From positions 1-15,874 of the forward strand of contig JANBQS010000530.1 in assembly GCA_027577415.1 (NCBI GenBank): a DNA stretch of 15,874 nt. Reading direction: 5' to 3'. The notes beneath the pieces were generated by a model. It made no database searches. It was not told where the DNA came from and saw only the letters and a list, made by a program, of their open reading frames with translations. This document shows, piece after piece, positions 1 to 7,811 of this stretch. Origin of the DNA: Coemansia sp. RSA 922. Taxonomy: Eukaryota > Kickxellomycota > Kickxellomycetes > Kickxellales > Kickxellaceae. The position numbers were made by a program, and so were the translations under genes. How positions within the stretch are numbered: position 1 is the first letter of the stretch; each line of letters starts with the position of its first letter.

Positions 1-996
1 TTGGCGGGAAATGTGGCGGTTATTAAATCAGTGTTGGCTGAGATATCCGACGATACTAACCGTGCACGCATGATGGCCCTCTTACCTTTGGTTTGGAACG
101 TCGGGTCTGTGACTGGTTCCGCCATCGGAGGGATATTTGCTGACCCAGCGAGAATGTTTCCTGGCGTGTTTGGTGGAATCAAGATATTTATCATGTTTCC
201 CTATTTGCTTCCTTGTCTTATCGGATCGACTGTTACTCTTGTTGGGCTTTTTTCAGGGTTGTTTGTGGTCAAGGAAACGCTGGTCAAGAAATCAGTGTCT
301 ATGGTGTCAGAAACCACTCCGCTTATTGCTCAGAAACTTACTACAAAACAGCTAATGACTCCTACGGTGACCGCTGTGATGTTTAATAACGCTTTGATTG
401 GTCTGGTCATAGCGATGAGCGAGCAGACGTACCCCATTTTTGCTGCTACTAGTTCGGATGACGGTGGACTGGGATTAGACTCGCGTAGTATCGGCTATTC
501 ATTGGCAATCGCGGGATTAGCCGTATTCTACCTACAACTAGTCGTATACCCGCGGTTGGAACACCGATACGGTGCATTGTATTGTTATAGATTGGGCCAA
601 ATGCTGTTGATTCCCTACCTATTGCTTATGCCTTGTCTCTCTTCGATTGCTGGCTTTGGTATGGGGTTGTGGCCAGCTTTGGTGGGCTTATTGTTGGTGC
701 GCGTGACGGGACAGGTGTTGGCGTTTACTAGTATCAATTTGTTGACGGTTAATTTGGCGCCAACGAGAGAAGATCTAGGGTTTATGAATGGCGCTCAACA
801 GCTGGCCATGTCAGTGACGCGAGTCTTGGGCCCGTTGATCGGCGGGCTGGCATGGAGTTGGTCTTTGAAGCATGGACTGGCGTACCCCTTCAACTACCAT
901 TTTGTCTGGGTACTATCTGCAGCGCTCGCGTCATTCTCGCTTTATTTGGCTCAGGGTATTCCTTCATCAGTCAACAGATTTAGAGCAGACAAGTAA
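1..996 (+). CDS. MFS transporter, DHA1-like (5'-truncated)
   Basis: This is the C-terminal 331 residues of a 12-helix major facilitator, open at the window edge; the first codon (TTG) is simply the first in-frame codon and not a start. The fragment begins in the loop before TM5 with an EISDDTNRAR stretch like the E-x-T-D-x-TN segment of fungal DHA1/ZIF-like transporters, and continues with the TM5 antiporter motif region (residues 33-44). A charged central loop is visible around residues 90-113. Six hydrophobic segments follow, near residues 118-143, 163-183, 198-217, 219-250, 264-288 and 299-320, corresponding to TM7-TM12. The expected role is proton-coupled export of a small molecule across the plasma or vacuolar membrane; the substrate cannot be read from sequence. 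TM5 motif C has Ser40 where Pro is usual. The gene ends 19 bp from the convergent small secreted-protein gene. Confidence 0.85.
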   Translation: MAGNVAVIKSVLAEISDDTNRARMMALLPLVWNVGSVTGSAIGGIFADPARMFPGVFGGIKIFIMFPYLLPCLIGSTVTLVGLFSGLFVVKETLVKKSVSMVSETTPLIAQKLTTKQLMTPTVTAVMFNNALIGLVIAMSEQTYPIFAATSSDDGGLGLDSRSIGYSLAIAGLAVFYLQLVVYPRLEHRYGALYCYRLGQMLLIPYLLLMPCLSSIAGFGMGLWPALVGLLLVRVTGQVLAFTSINLLTVNLAPTREDLGFMNGAQQLAMSVTRVLGPLIGGLAWSWSLKHGLAYPFNYHFVWVLSAALASFSLYLAQGIPSSVNRFRADK

Positions 997-1015
997 TTTA
1001 TTTTAACATAAAACC

Positions 1016-1312
1016 TCAGACAATAAACTTGACCGAGCGGATAGGTTTGGTAATAGGCATCCATCTGTCGTGTTGATAGACAATGCCAACCATATCAGTG
1101 CAGTCAGCGTTGGAGTAGACTTGGACTGGAGTTGATGATCCAGATACTCGTACTTGGTTAGTAATACCAGTAAACCATGGGTCAACGATGTGACACTCCG
1201 TATCGTTGAACTCGTAGCCTTTTGAATTACGCAGGTTGGAGAGGCCAACCCAGCGCGACTGACAAAGCGATAGCAAGCATAGAATGGCGGGAAGAGTAAG
1301 AGTAAAGCGCAT
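1016..1312 (-). CDS. small secreted protein, possibly beta-gamma-crystallin-like
   Basis: A 98-residue protein. I chose the ATG at 1312 because it opens directly into a signal peptide (MRFTLTLPAILCLLSLCQS, likely cut after Ser19); an upstream in-frame ATG at 1342 would bury it behind ten extra residues. The predicted mature chain is about 79 residues with only two cysteines, Cys40 and Cys71, which could form one disulfide, and an N-glycosylation sequon at Asn36-Asp-Thr. It has no membrane segment or GPI signal. The pattern VxVY-x4-C followed by a C-terminal I-x-SVKF recalls Greek-key beta-gamma-crystallin-like secreted proteins of fungi; this fold is my inference, not a demonstrated match. 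Function unknown; an extracellular or cell-wall role is likely. It diverges from the mitochondrial reductase gene across a 404-bp promoter region that carries a TATA box for this gene. Confidence 0.72.
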   Translation of the reverse strand: MRFTLTLPAILCLLSLCQSRWVGLSNLRNSKGYEFNDTECHIVDPWFTGITNQVRVSGSSTPVQVYSNADCTDMVGIVYQHDRWMPITKPIRSVKFIV

Positions 1313-1420
1313 GGTAGAATAGAGTGGAAAAATGGGTAGCAAGATAAATAAAAAAAAAGAAAGGGCGGTGTGTAGAAGAGAAAGTGCAATTCGGAGAGCA
1401 AGGGGAGGATTCCTAAAGTT

Positions 1421-1428
1421 TTTTTATA
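1421..1428 (-). promoter_or_regulatory. TATA box for the secreted-protein gene
   Basis: TATAAAAA on the minus strand, preceded by GGGG, about 110 bp upstream of the ATG at 1312. Spacing and sequence fit a fungal TATA promoter. Confidence 0.5.
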
Positions 1429-1609
1429 CCCCGTTTGCCAGAAAGAAAGGCGGTTTATGTTTTTTTTTTTCTACACAGAAAGCCTGAGGTTGCAAAGGAT
1501 AGCACATAGGAAAGGATGTTTCGGATACTCGACAATTATTTATTCTTGAGAGATCCTAAAAGGAGAGGATGACAACCATTTTTTTCCTTGTAAAAGAGAT
1601 TTACATTGG

Positions 1610-1615
1610 CACGTG
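1610..1615. promoter_or_regulatory. CACGTG E-box
   Basis: CACGTG followed by GG, the core bound by fungal bHLH factors of the Cbf1/Pho4 type. It lies about 100 bp upstream of the reductase ATG, a normal distance for an upstream activating site. Binding is inferred. Confidence 0.4.
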
Positions 1616-1641
1616 GGAGATTTTATTATTTGTTGAAGCTG

Positions 1642-1655
1642 TGAGCCGCGGCTCA
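1642..1655. promoter_or_regulatory. 14-bp palindrome centred on CCGCGG
   Basis: TGAGCCGCGGCTCA is a perfect 14-bp palindrome 62 bp upstream of the reductase ATG. Its centre is an everted pair of CGG half-sites without spacer, as in known Zn2Cys6 targets such as the pleiotropic drug response element TCCGCGGA. It stands out in an AT-rich promoter, so it is a good candidate operator for a binuclear zinc-cluster regulator. Which one cannot be said; a gene of that class lies at 10794-13094. Confidence 0.5.
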
Positions 1656-1716
1656 TCAAAAAGTAATCAAAACCATTTTGTTTCTAATACTATTTGATTT
1701 TAAATAAAATAAAAAT

Positions 1717-2829
1717 ATGCGTATACTCAATTCATTTCGTACTCCTTTGGTTCAATTCCGTCGTAATCTTTGGGCACAAGCAGCAGTGTATTCAGAGACG
1801 GGCGATGCCAGTAGTGTGTTGCGAGTGATACAGCGAGAGTTGCCTGAATTAACAAATGACGAGATAGTAGTCAAAATGCTAGCGGCTCCCGTCAACCCGT
1901 CGGACCTCAACCAAATCGAGGGCACGTACCCGGTCAAAGGACGTTTCTCTATAGTTGCAGGTGAGCGAGTAGCGGTGGGCGGCAACGAAGGCGTAGGCGT
2001 GGTAACTGCGGTTGGCAACGGTGTTTGTGACTTTGCTGTGGGCGATTGGGTTGTTCCACGACGTGCTGGGGAATTCGGTACTTGGTGCACACATACTGTG
2101 GTTGGGCAGGAGCAAGTGACAAAAGTGCCTTTGGAGTGGCGGCATAACGTGGATGCATTGACTGTGGGCAGTATGAAGGTTAATCCTAGTACGGCCTACC
2201 GACTACTCCGCGACTATGTTGATCTGGTACCTGGCGATTGGGTTATTCAAAATGGAGCCAACTCTGGTGTAGGCCGCGCAGTAATCCAGATGGCTAGAGC
2301 TATTGGTGTTCGTACCATCAATGTGGTTAGGGACCGGCCACCCGAGGAATACGGGTTGTTAGAACGAGAGTTGCGGTTACTGGGTGCTGACCTCGTCGTG
2401 CGTGATACTGAGCTGAGCAGCGACACGTTTAAAACTCAAATACGCGCATTGGGAGCAGTGAAATTGGGACTTAACTGTGTCGGTGGGAGAATGGCGCTCA
2501 GCATGACTAAGCACCTCTCTGCGGGAGCTACGCTGGCTAGCTACGGCGGTATGTCTAGGCAGCCGGTGGTTATGCCTACGTCGCTATTGTTGTTTAAGGA
2601 TATTGCGGCACGTGGGTTCTGGATGAACCGGTGGTACGAGCACTGTGGGAAGGAGGAGCGAGACGACATGTGGAGGGAGATATTGGAGATGGCTGGGCAG
2701 GGTCGTTTTGTTACTCAGCCGATGCAATTGGCAAAGTGGAATGACTTGCTGCCCCTGGATGAGGCCCAGGCGCTGGTGGCGACTGCGGTTGCTTGGGGCG
2801 GCGCCAAACACGCGTTTGTGTTCCCGTGA
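1717..2829 (+). CDS. ETR1: mitochondrial 2-enoyl thioester reductase (MECR/Etr1 type)
   Basis: A 370-residue medium-chain dehydrogenase/reductase, close to the 370-380 residues usual for this enzyme. It performs the NADPH-dependent last reduction of each cycle of mitochondrial type II fatty-acid synthesis, which supplies octanoyl-ACP for lipoic acid. The N-terminus (MRILNSFRTPLVQFRRNLWA) has four arginines and no acidic residue, as expected of a mitochondrial presequence. NPSDLNQIEGTYP (residues 60-72) is the family hallmark and contains the catalytic tyrosine, here Tyr71. GEFGTW follows at 118-123. The nucleotide-binding GANSGVGRA is at 180-188 and LNCVGG at 252-257. No zinc-binding cysteine set is seen, as expected for this zinc-free branch. 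The ATG at 1717 lies in an A-rich context and gives the presequence. The coding end is followed by a C10 tract, a hairpin and AATAAA. Confidence 0.93.
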   Translation: MRILNSFRTPLVQFRRNLWAQAAVYSETGDASSVLRVIQRELPELTNDEIVVKMLAAPVNPSDLNQIEGTYPVKGRFSIVAGERVAVGGNEGVGVVTAVGNGVCDFAVGDWVVPRRAGEFGTWCTHTVVGQEQVTKVPLEWRHNVDALTVGSMKVNPSTAYRLLRDYVDLVPGDWVIQNGANSGVGRAVIQMARAIGVRTINVVRDRPPEEYGLLERELRLLGADLVVRDTELSSDTFKTQIRALGAVKLGLNCVGGRMALSMTKHLSAGATLASYGGMSRQPVVMPTSLLLFKDIAARGFWMNRWYEHCGKEERDDMWREILEMAGQGRFVTQPMQLAKWNDLLPLDEAQALVATAVAWGGAKHAFVFP

Positions 2830-2921
2830 CATGTGAGAGAAACTTCCATTCCCCCCCCCCGCAAGTGCTGCGGACACTCAAGTCTCTTTCCGCATCTTTT
2901 TTTTTTGCTCATGTGGTTAAA

Positions 2922-2952
2922 AAGGGAGAGCGATTCTTTTTTGCTCTCCCTT
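2922..2952. terminator. 10-bp perfect inverted repeat with T-rich loop, possible 3'-end hairpin
   Basis: Arms 2922-2931 and 2943-2952 (AAGGGAGAGC and GCTCTCCCTT) are exactly complementary around an 11-base loop. The hairpin lies 93 bp after the reductase stop and just before an AATAAA, so it is most simply part of that gene's 3' untranslated region. It could also lie in the 5' leader of the downstream arrestin gene. A termination or RNA-stability role is inferred. Confidence 0.4.
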
Positions 2953-2955
2953 GGC

Positions 2956-2961
2956 AATAAA
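2956..2961 (+). promoter_or_regulatory. polyadenylation signal AATAAA
   Basis: AATAAA 127 bp past the reductase stop and immediately after the hairpin. It is the only good AATAAA between the reductase and the next gene. In an A-rich region the hexamer can occur by chance. Confidence 0.4.
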
Positions 2962-3048
2962 AAGAACAAAGCTCCACTACTTTTTCGTTTTTCGTTTTTT
3001 CTTATTCACCACCAAACTTTTTTGTCAATTATATTTTATTTTTTTGAA

Positions 3049-5631
3049 ATGCTAGAGCTCAGAGTAGTCGTGGACAAGGAGTGTGCTGAATGCCTAGTAT
3101 ACCAGCACCAAGAGTCGTCGCTGCGAGGCAAGTTATTTATAAAGACCGGGGACAAGCTCAAGCTCCGGCAAATAACCATCCGACTAGTCAGCACCGAGCT
3201 TGTCGACATCCACGAGAACAGCGAGCTGACGCCAGCGGAAGTAGCGGCGAGTAACGGGTTTTTGCAGAAGAGCACCAGGACCATCGGCACGTGGGTGGTG
3301 CTGGCCAAGAGCGGCGACACGCACGTGTTGGGGGTGGGCGAGCACCAGTATTCGTTCGAAATTGCGCTGCCCAAGGGCCTCGACGGCACAGTGGATACGG
3401 GTGCGTACCGGCTGGGGTATGAGCTGGAGTCGCGAGTGGAGCACTCTTTTGTGCTCAAGCCGGCGTCTTTGATGATGACGCCGGTGACGCTGGTGCAGGT
3501 GCCGATGGGTCTGAATTTGCACTCGGACGACCGCGTGTCGATGAACATTGTCCCGGACGTACTCCTCAGCAGGAGCCTTGTGCCGGAGGACGTGCCGCTG
3601 GGGCGCGCTGTGTGTGTGCACGCTGACGCCATCGACCAGGGGAAGGAGTTTGTGCTGCGGCATCTCTGGGACTCTGCGCTGGCCGTGCGACTGAGGCTGG
3701 CGCGTGGGCGAGTGTTTCCGACTGACGCCTACGCCACCGTCGACATCCAAGCCGTGCCCATTACCAGGGAGTACCGCTGCACTCGCGTCACGCTGAGGCT
3801 GGAGGAGATTTCCATCATCGCGCGGCCCCAGCGCAGCCAGCCAGCCGCTGCCCGCCAGGCGTCGACGAGGGCGCGGCCGGCGAGCAGCAGCCTGGCGCCA
3901 CTGCGACGTCACTCGGTGGCAAACTCGGCCGTGTCCAATTCGAGCTCCGACAGCGTGGCTGGTGCTGCGCGTGCTGACAATGCGGCGGCGTATGCGCAGG
4001 AGTGCTCGGCCGAGTACCAGAACGCCATCACCAAGGTGCGCACGCTGGCGACGGCGTCGCACACGGCGTGGCCCGAGCGGCCGAGCGTGTCGCTGGCGGA
4101 GTTCTCGGGCATCGCGTCGGCCAGGCTGCGGCTGCACGTGTCGGCGGCGGACAGGGCGCACACGGACATCAGGAACTCGCACATCCAGGTCCACCACCAG
4201 ATCGCCTACGAGGTCCGGTACGAGCGGGTCCAGGCGGCCGAGTCGTCGGATGCGCGGATCTTGGCTGTTGCCAAAGTGTACGGCGCACTGGCCAATGCCA
4301 ACATTGTGCGTCGCGATGAGCTCAGGAACCTGGAGGTCGTCAGAGGCACGCTGCCTGTGGCGGTTGTGCCAAAGAAAATATCCGCGCTGTGGGGCCTCAA
4401 GAACATCGACTATGATAATGAGCCCGTGGATGACGATGAGCCGAATGCCTTTCCCGTCCCTAATACGACCGAGTCGCATCTTGTTGACCTTGCCGCTGAT
4501 GCTGCCGCCGCTCCCTATGTGCCGTCGTCTGCCATGCTTGATATGATGCATAGCAACGAAGGCTATGCAACGGCCATGCCCAGTACTAGTGGTTCTGCCA
4601 TGCCCACCATGCCCACCATGCCTACTATTCCTGGTATCCCTACGATGCCTGGTATCCCTACTATGCCTGGTATGCCCACGGTGCCTGGTATCCCTACAAT
4701 GTCGAGCTTTGCCGCGATGCCCACAGTGCCTGGTATCCCTACGATGCCCACAGTTCCTAGTGTTCCTGGCGGCTCCTACATGCCCGCTGCTCCAGCTTCT
4801 CAGCCGATGGGATTCAATCCCATGCTCATGCCACCGGCGCCGCTTGGCTTTGGCATGGGTGGTCCTTCAGTCGACATGAACTACATGGGGTATAATGGTC
4901 CTTCAGCCGATACGAGCTACAATATGGCGTATGGCAACAACGCGGGATACAATCCGGTGCTGCAGCAGCAGATACTCATGTTCCAGGAGCAGCAGCGTAT
5001 GCAGCAGCAACAGTTCTTCCAACAGCTCACCGAACAGTACGGCCAAATGGCTGTATCTCCAGTATCACAGACAAGGACCGAGCCTCAGAACTCTGCCTAT
5101 ACCTATGGCCCTGCTCCTCCTCCGCCTCCAACTAGTAGGGACGCCTTGCCGGTTGTTCAGGAGAGTTATGTTACGAATACTGCTGCTATTGAGGTACCTT
5201 CTGTACCGGCTGTAGTAGTGCCGACGGTAGTTGTGGAGCCTGGGGATACGATAATAGAGACCGCTACTGTGTCGGAGACGGTTACAGATGTGGCGAGTGT
5301 TTCTGACTCTGTCGCGCCTGAGACTTCAAGACCTGATTCTGCTGCTGATACCAGCTCTGCCGCCGACCAACATTTAACATCGATTACGGCTGCTATCGAG
5401 CATAGTGCGGCTGAAGCTAGCAGTGCTCCAGCTGCAGCTTTGCAACCGCTTACGCGCTCGCAATCAAATACTGCTATTAGCGAGCACAATGATACTGCTA
5501 CGGGTCGTCACTCACCACCTCCAAACTACGATGACCTTCTTCCGCCTGATTACGAAGTACCTGCTAACCAGCCACCACCCTACCGACCAATGGAAAGCAA
5601 TAGGTCTAGAAACCGTATGTGGGGAATATAG
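3049..5631 (+). CDS. arrestin-related trafficking adaptor (alpha-arrestin) with PPxY motifs
   Basis: An 860-residue protein. The reading frame is open from 2833, but the first ATG that starts the arrestin fold is at 3049; the 72 upstream codons are low-complexity and begin with a non-ATG codon. Residues 1-155 look like an arrestin N-domain. Residues 205-440 look like an arrestin C-domain, split by a Ser/Ala/Arg-rich insert near 260-310 and ending in IQVHHQIAYEVRY and a PVAVVP strand. A tail follows: an MPT/GIP repeat (518-574), a Gln-rich helix (638-667) and three PPxY motifs at 824-827, 832-835 and 842-845. PPxY motifs bind WW domains of Rsp5/NEDD4 ubiquitin ligases, so the protein should recruit the ligase to membrane transporters for ubiquitin-dependent endocytosis. 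The first 1.2 kb is GC-rich. The stop lies 14 bp from the convergent P450 stop. Confidence 0.88.
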   Translation: MLELRVVVDKECAECLVYQHQESSLRGKLFIKTGDKLKLRQITIRLVSTELVDIHENSELTPAEVAASNGFLQKSTRTIGTWVVLAKSGDTHVLGVGEHQYSFEIALPKGLDGTVDTGAYRLGYELESRVEHSFVLKPASLMMTPVTLVQVPMGLNLHSDDRVSMNIVPDVLLSRSLVPEDVPLGRAVCVHADAIDQGKEFVLRHLWDSALAVRLRLARGRVFPTDAYATVDIQAVPITREYRCTRVTLRLEEISIIARPQRSQPAAARQASTRARPASSSLAPLRRHSVANSAVSNSSSDSVAGAARADNAAAYAQECSAEYQNAITKVRTLATASHTAWPERPSVSLAEFSGIASARLRLHVSAADRAHTDIRNSHIQVHHQIAYEVRYERVQAAESSDARILAVAKVYGALANANIVRRDELRNLEVVRGTLPVAVVPKKISALWGLKNIDYDNEPVDDDEPNAFPVPNTTESHLVDLAADAAAAPYVPSSAMLDMMHSNEGYATAMPSTSGSAMPTMPTMPTIPGIPTMPGIPTMPGMPTVPGIPTMSSFAAMPTVPGIPTMPTVPSVPGGSYMPAAPASQPMGFNPMLMPPAPLGFGMGGPSVDMNYMGYNGPSADTSYNMAYGNNAGYNPVLQQQILMFQEQQRMQQQQFFQQLTEQYGQMAVSPVSQTRTEPQNSAYTYGPAPPPPPTSRDALPVVQESYVTNTAAIEVPSVPAVVVPTVVVEPGDTIIETATVSETVTDVASVSDSVAPETSRPDSAADTSSAADQHLTSITAAIEHSAAEASSAPAAALQPLTRSQSNTAISEHNDTATGRHSPPPNYDDLLPPDYEVPANQPPPYRPMESNRSRNRMWGI
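4600..4770 (+). repeat. coding minisatellite, MPT/GIP repeat
   Basis: Degenerate tandem repeat inside the arrestin-like gene. The main unit is about 18 bp, encoding variants of PGIPTM, with a 9-bp MPT sub-unit at the start and an interruption (SSFAA) near 4702. It encodes residues 518-574. Near-identical units imply slippage, so length may vary between strains; it would act as a flexible linker before the PPxY tail. Confidence 0.8.
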
Positions 5632-5645
5632 TATATATATATTTT

Positions 5646-7250
5646 TTAAATATCTTTGCATTTACTAATTACTAGTCGACAATCTACCTCTGGATACAAT
5701 GGCTTTGTCGATAAAAACTGCGTCATCTCCATTAGCCTCGGATTCCCCTTTTCGTCTAAAACATTCGGTCCCCTGCGAGTATAATCAGTAGGTAAAGACA
5801 TGTCGTAGTCTTTGAGTAAGTTGGCTAGTATCGTAAACATTTTGATTAATGCCAGTTGCTTACCCATACAGATTCTATTCCCGTAGCCGAATGAAAATAC
5901 ACTGTGTTGGGCCCGCTTATTGTTCAGAAACCTCGTTGGATCAAATCTACCAGGCTCGTCCCAGTAGTCAGTGCTATGATGAGAACCCCAAAGGTTTGCA
6001 AACACTATAGTACCTTCTGGTAAATACTGTCCCTGAATTGTCGTGCCGCCTGGTGGTGTTGTTCTAGGGATTTGTACGCCTGGCACCGTTACCAATCGCA
6101 TCGACTCTAGTATGCATGCTTCCAAATAAGGTAATTGAGTTTTGGCTTGTGAGTATGTTACGGTTTGCGAGCGGGAATTGAATATAGTTCGAACTTCTTG
6201 CGTAGCTCTACGATAGCACTCTGGATATAGCATTAATAGATGCATAGTCCAAGTCAATGAATAGGCTGTGGGATCTATACCACCTATTAACAGTAATAGT
6301 GACTCTGCGTGGATCTGTTCAGCGGTCAAACGTATCTTGGACTCTGGTTCTTCGCAATCTACTAATGCTTGTAGTAAGTCAACTGGTCTAGACATTTCAT
6401 CCAAACTTTTCAACTTTGAAAGCAACTGCTTGCGTTCGGTTATCGATCCATATACGTAAGAGGCTATTTGCTTATACTTGTGCTCCCACGGCAACGTAAT
6501 TAGGTAGAATAGGGGTCTCGGCAATAATTGTAAAAGTGCGCGTACTGATATATAATTGGTTGACGAGTTCATCCAATTTAACGTATCCTCTGAACTTGTA
6601 GTCTTAAAGACCTCGATTTCCTGACCATACACTAGCCTAGAGACAATGTTGAATGTGCAGAGCGTAAAAGTAGTACAAAAATTTACTTCCACCTTTTGAC
6701 CCTCGTTCGCAGCACCATAAAGTAAACTATCCCATTTACTCTTGATTGCGTTTATCCCATGCTCGAGTATCAGTGGCTCCATTCGGGACACATAGGTCGA
6801 GCTGAAATAGGGGCCAAGCATGCGTCGCTTTTTGCTAACCATATGTGGGTCAGTGGTACTCATGATACTGTCAATGCCAGTGAATCTTAGAATTTTGTAG
6901 TACTCGTTTTTGAGAAACGCCGGTGAACTTAAAACAGCTCTTATATCAGCTGGATTACTGATACTAACGCCGTCAGGTTGGCAAACGTAAATGTCTCCGT
7001 ATTTCTGCGCGTTTCGGCGCGCATCTGGCGCCATTTGTCCCGTAGCTACTATTACCTCCAAATAATGCCTCGTCAGTCTGGCTAATAGGGGACCTGGTAT
7101 ATGCCGTAGTGGAGAAAAATACAACTCGTGAATTAGCCGATAAACTACTATAGATAATATAACAATAAAAGTCACACTACTATATTCTATCCAACTAAAC
7201 CCGACAAGTAGGTGATATAAGGACAAAACATTATATGCGATTAGCGGCAT
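5646..7250 (-). CDS. cytochrome P450 monooxygenase, microsomal
   Basis: A complete 534-residue class II P450, starting at the ATG at 7250. A hydrophobic N-terminal anchor (about residues 10-40) is followed by the proline-rich hinge RHIPGPLL at 49-56, so the protein should sit on the ER facing the cytosol and use NADPH-P450 reductase. The K-helix ExxR is Glu382-Arg385, the PxRF element is 438-441, and the haem loop FSFGYGNRICMG (452-463) supplies the thiolate ligand Cys461. The I-helix segment is GGIDPT at 323-328: the acid (Asp326) is present but the usual following threonine is Pro327, with Thr328 next. Substrate unknown; the closest feel is fungal clan members acting on hydrophobic or aromatic compounds. 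No cluster partners are adjacent. It ends 14 bp from the arrestin stop; a possible TATA (TATATAAAA, 7432-7424) lies upstream. Confidence 0.93.
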   Translation of the reverse strand: MPLIAYNVLSLYHLLVGFSWIEYSSVTFIVILSIVVYRLIHELYFSPLRHIPGPLLARLTRHYLEVIVATGQMAPDARRNAQKYGDIYVCQPDGVSISNPADIRAVLSSPAFLKNEYYKILRFTGIDSIMSTTDPHMVSKKRRMLGPYFSSTYVSRMEPLILEHGINAIKSKWDSLLYGAANEGQKVEVNFCTTFTLCTFNIVSRLVYGQEIEVFKTTSSEDTLNWMNSSTNYISVRALLQLLPRPLFYLITLPWEHKYKQIASYVYGSITERKQLLSKLKSLDEMSRPVDLLQALVDCEEPESKIRLTAEQIHAESLLLLIGGIDPTAYSLTWTMHLLMLYPECYRRATQEVRTIFNSRSQTVTYSQAKTQLPYLEACILESMRLVTVPGVQIPRTTPPGGTTIQGQYLPEGTIVFANLWGSHHSTDYWDEPGRFDPTRFLNNKRAQHSVFSFGYGNRICMGKQLALIKMFTILANLLKDYDMSLPTDYTRRGPNVLDEKGNPRLMEMTQFLSTKPLYPEVDCRLVISKCKDI

Positions 7251-7811
7251 TATTGTTAAAATAAGGTTGATATGAACATTAATAAAAAGTAATACATAAA
7301 AAAGAAAAAAAAGGTTGCAAGCTAAAAAAATTAAAAAAAAAAAAAGAGGGAGAGGCTATTGTGATACAAAAAAATAGTAGTAATACGGTTAGATTGCACT
7401 TCTTTTTATCCTTTTTCACTACATTTTATATATGCAGAGTTGCGGAAAATTTTGTGCATATCAGCTGCATCCATGCTTGTATACTCACGCACATAGAGTA
7501 AAAGCTTTATATATGCATGGCGCATTATTTATAAAGTGTAGCCCTCTCTGTCTCTTTTCTTTTTCTCGTATGCTCCTCCATTGATAAATCGCTCATTCAC
7601 TTTGGGAGGGGAAAAGGGGATGCTTGAGCGTCTTGTGGACAAGTGTGGCTTTCTTTTTTATTACCCACTTTGCTTGTATTAGTTGACCTTTTTCTTTCTT
7701 CTCTGGCCTCGTGTGCAGCTGATCGAACCTGGTGCTCTAGAATAGTAGCAAAGCCACGTATATGTATTCAAAAAGTAATAATGTATCTTCTTGTAGGGGA
7801 GGGTTTATTGC
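7251..7811. other. 561-bp intergenic region, P450 promoter
   Basis: No convincing gene. On the minus strand TATATAAAA (7432-7424) lies about 175 bp upstream of the P450 ATG. On the plus strand a TATTTATAAAG (7527-7537) is followed by a pyrimidine-rich stretch, a promoter-like arrangement with no reading frame longer than about 20 codons from an ATG. GTGGCTTT (7645-7652) and AAAGCCAC (7750-7757) form an 8-bp perfect inverted repeat around 97 bases. The rest is A/T-rich with a long A tract near 7321-7345. Confidence 0.4.

Larger units (their letters stand above)
1313..1716. promoter_or_regulatory. divergent promoter region between secreted protein and ETR1-like gene
   Basis: There is no gene in this 404-bp stretch. 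It is AT-rich with several A/T homopolymers and must carry the promoters of both flanking genes. Recognisable elements are a TATA box on the minus strand, a CACGTG box and a 14-bp palindrome, listed separately. The last 40 bases before the ATG at 1717 are A-rich, which is usual for fungal start contexts. Confidence 0.6.

Noticed and set aside
2833..3048. N-terminal extension of the arrestin-like protein
   Set aside because: It begins with a non-ATG codon just after the reductase stop, runs through C and T homopolymers and includes the hairpin and AATAAA; the arrestin fold starts at the ATG at 3049.
3184..4551. 455-codon frame antisense to the arrestin-like gene
   Set aside because: Its product is His/Arg/Gln-rich without domain structure, and the sense strand carries an arrestin fold and PPxY motifs.
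7718..7735. tRNA B-box-like GGTTCGATC on the minus strand
   Set aside because: The flanking bases do not form a T-arm stem, and no acceptor or anticodon arms can be drawn.
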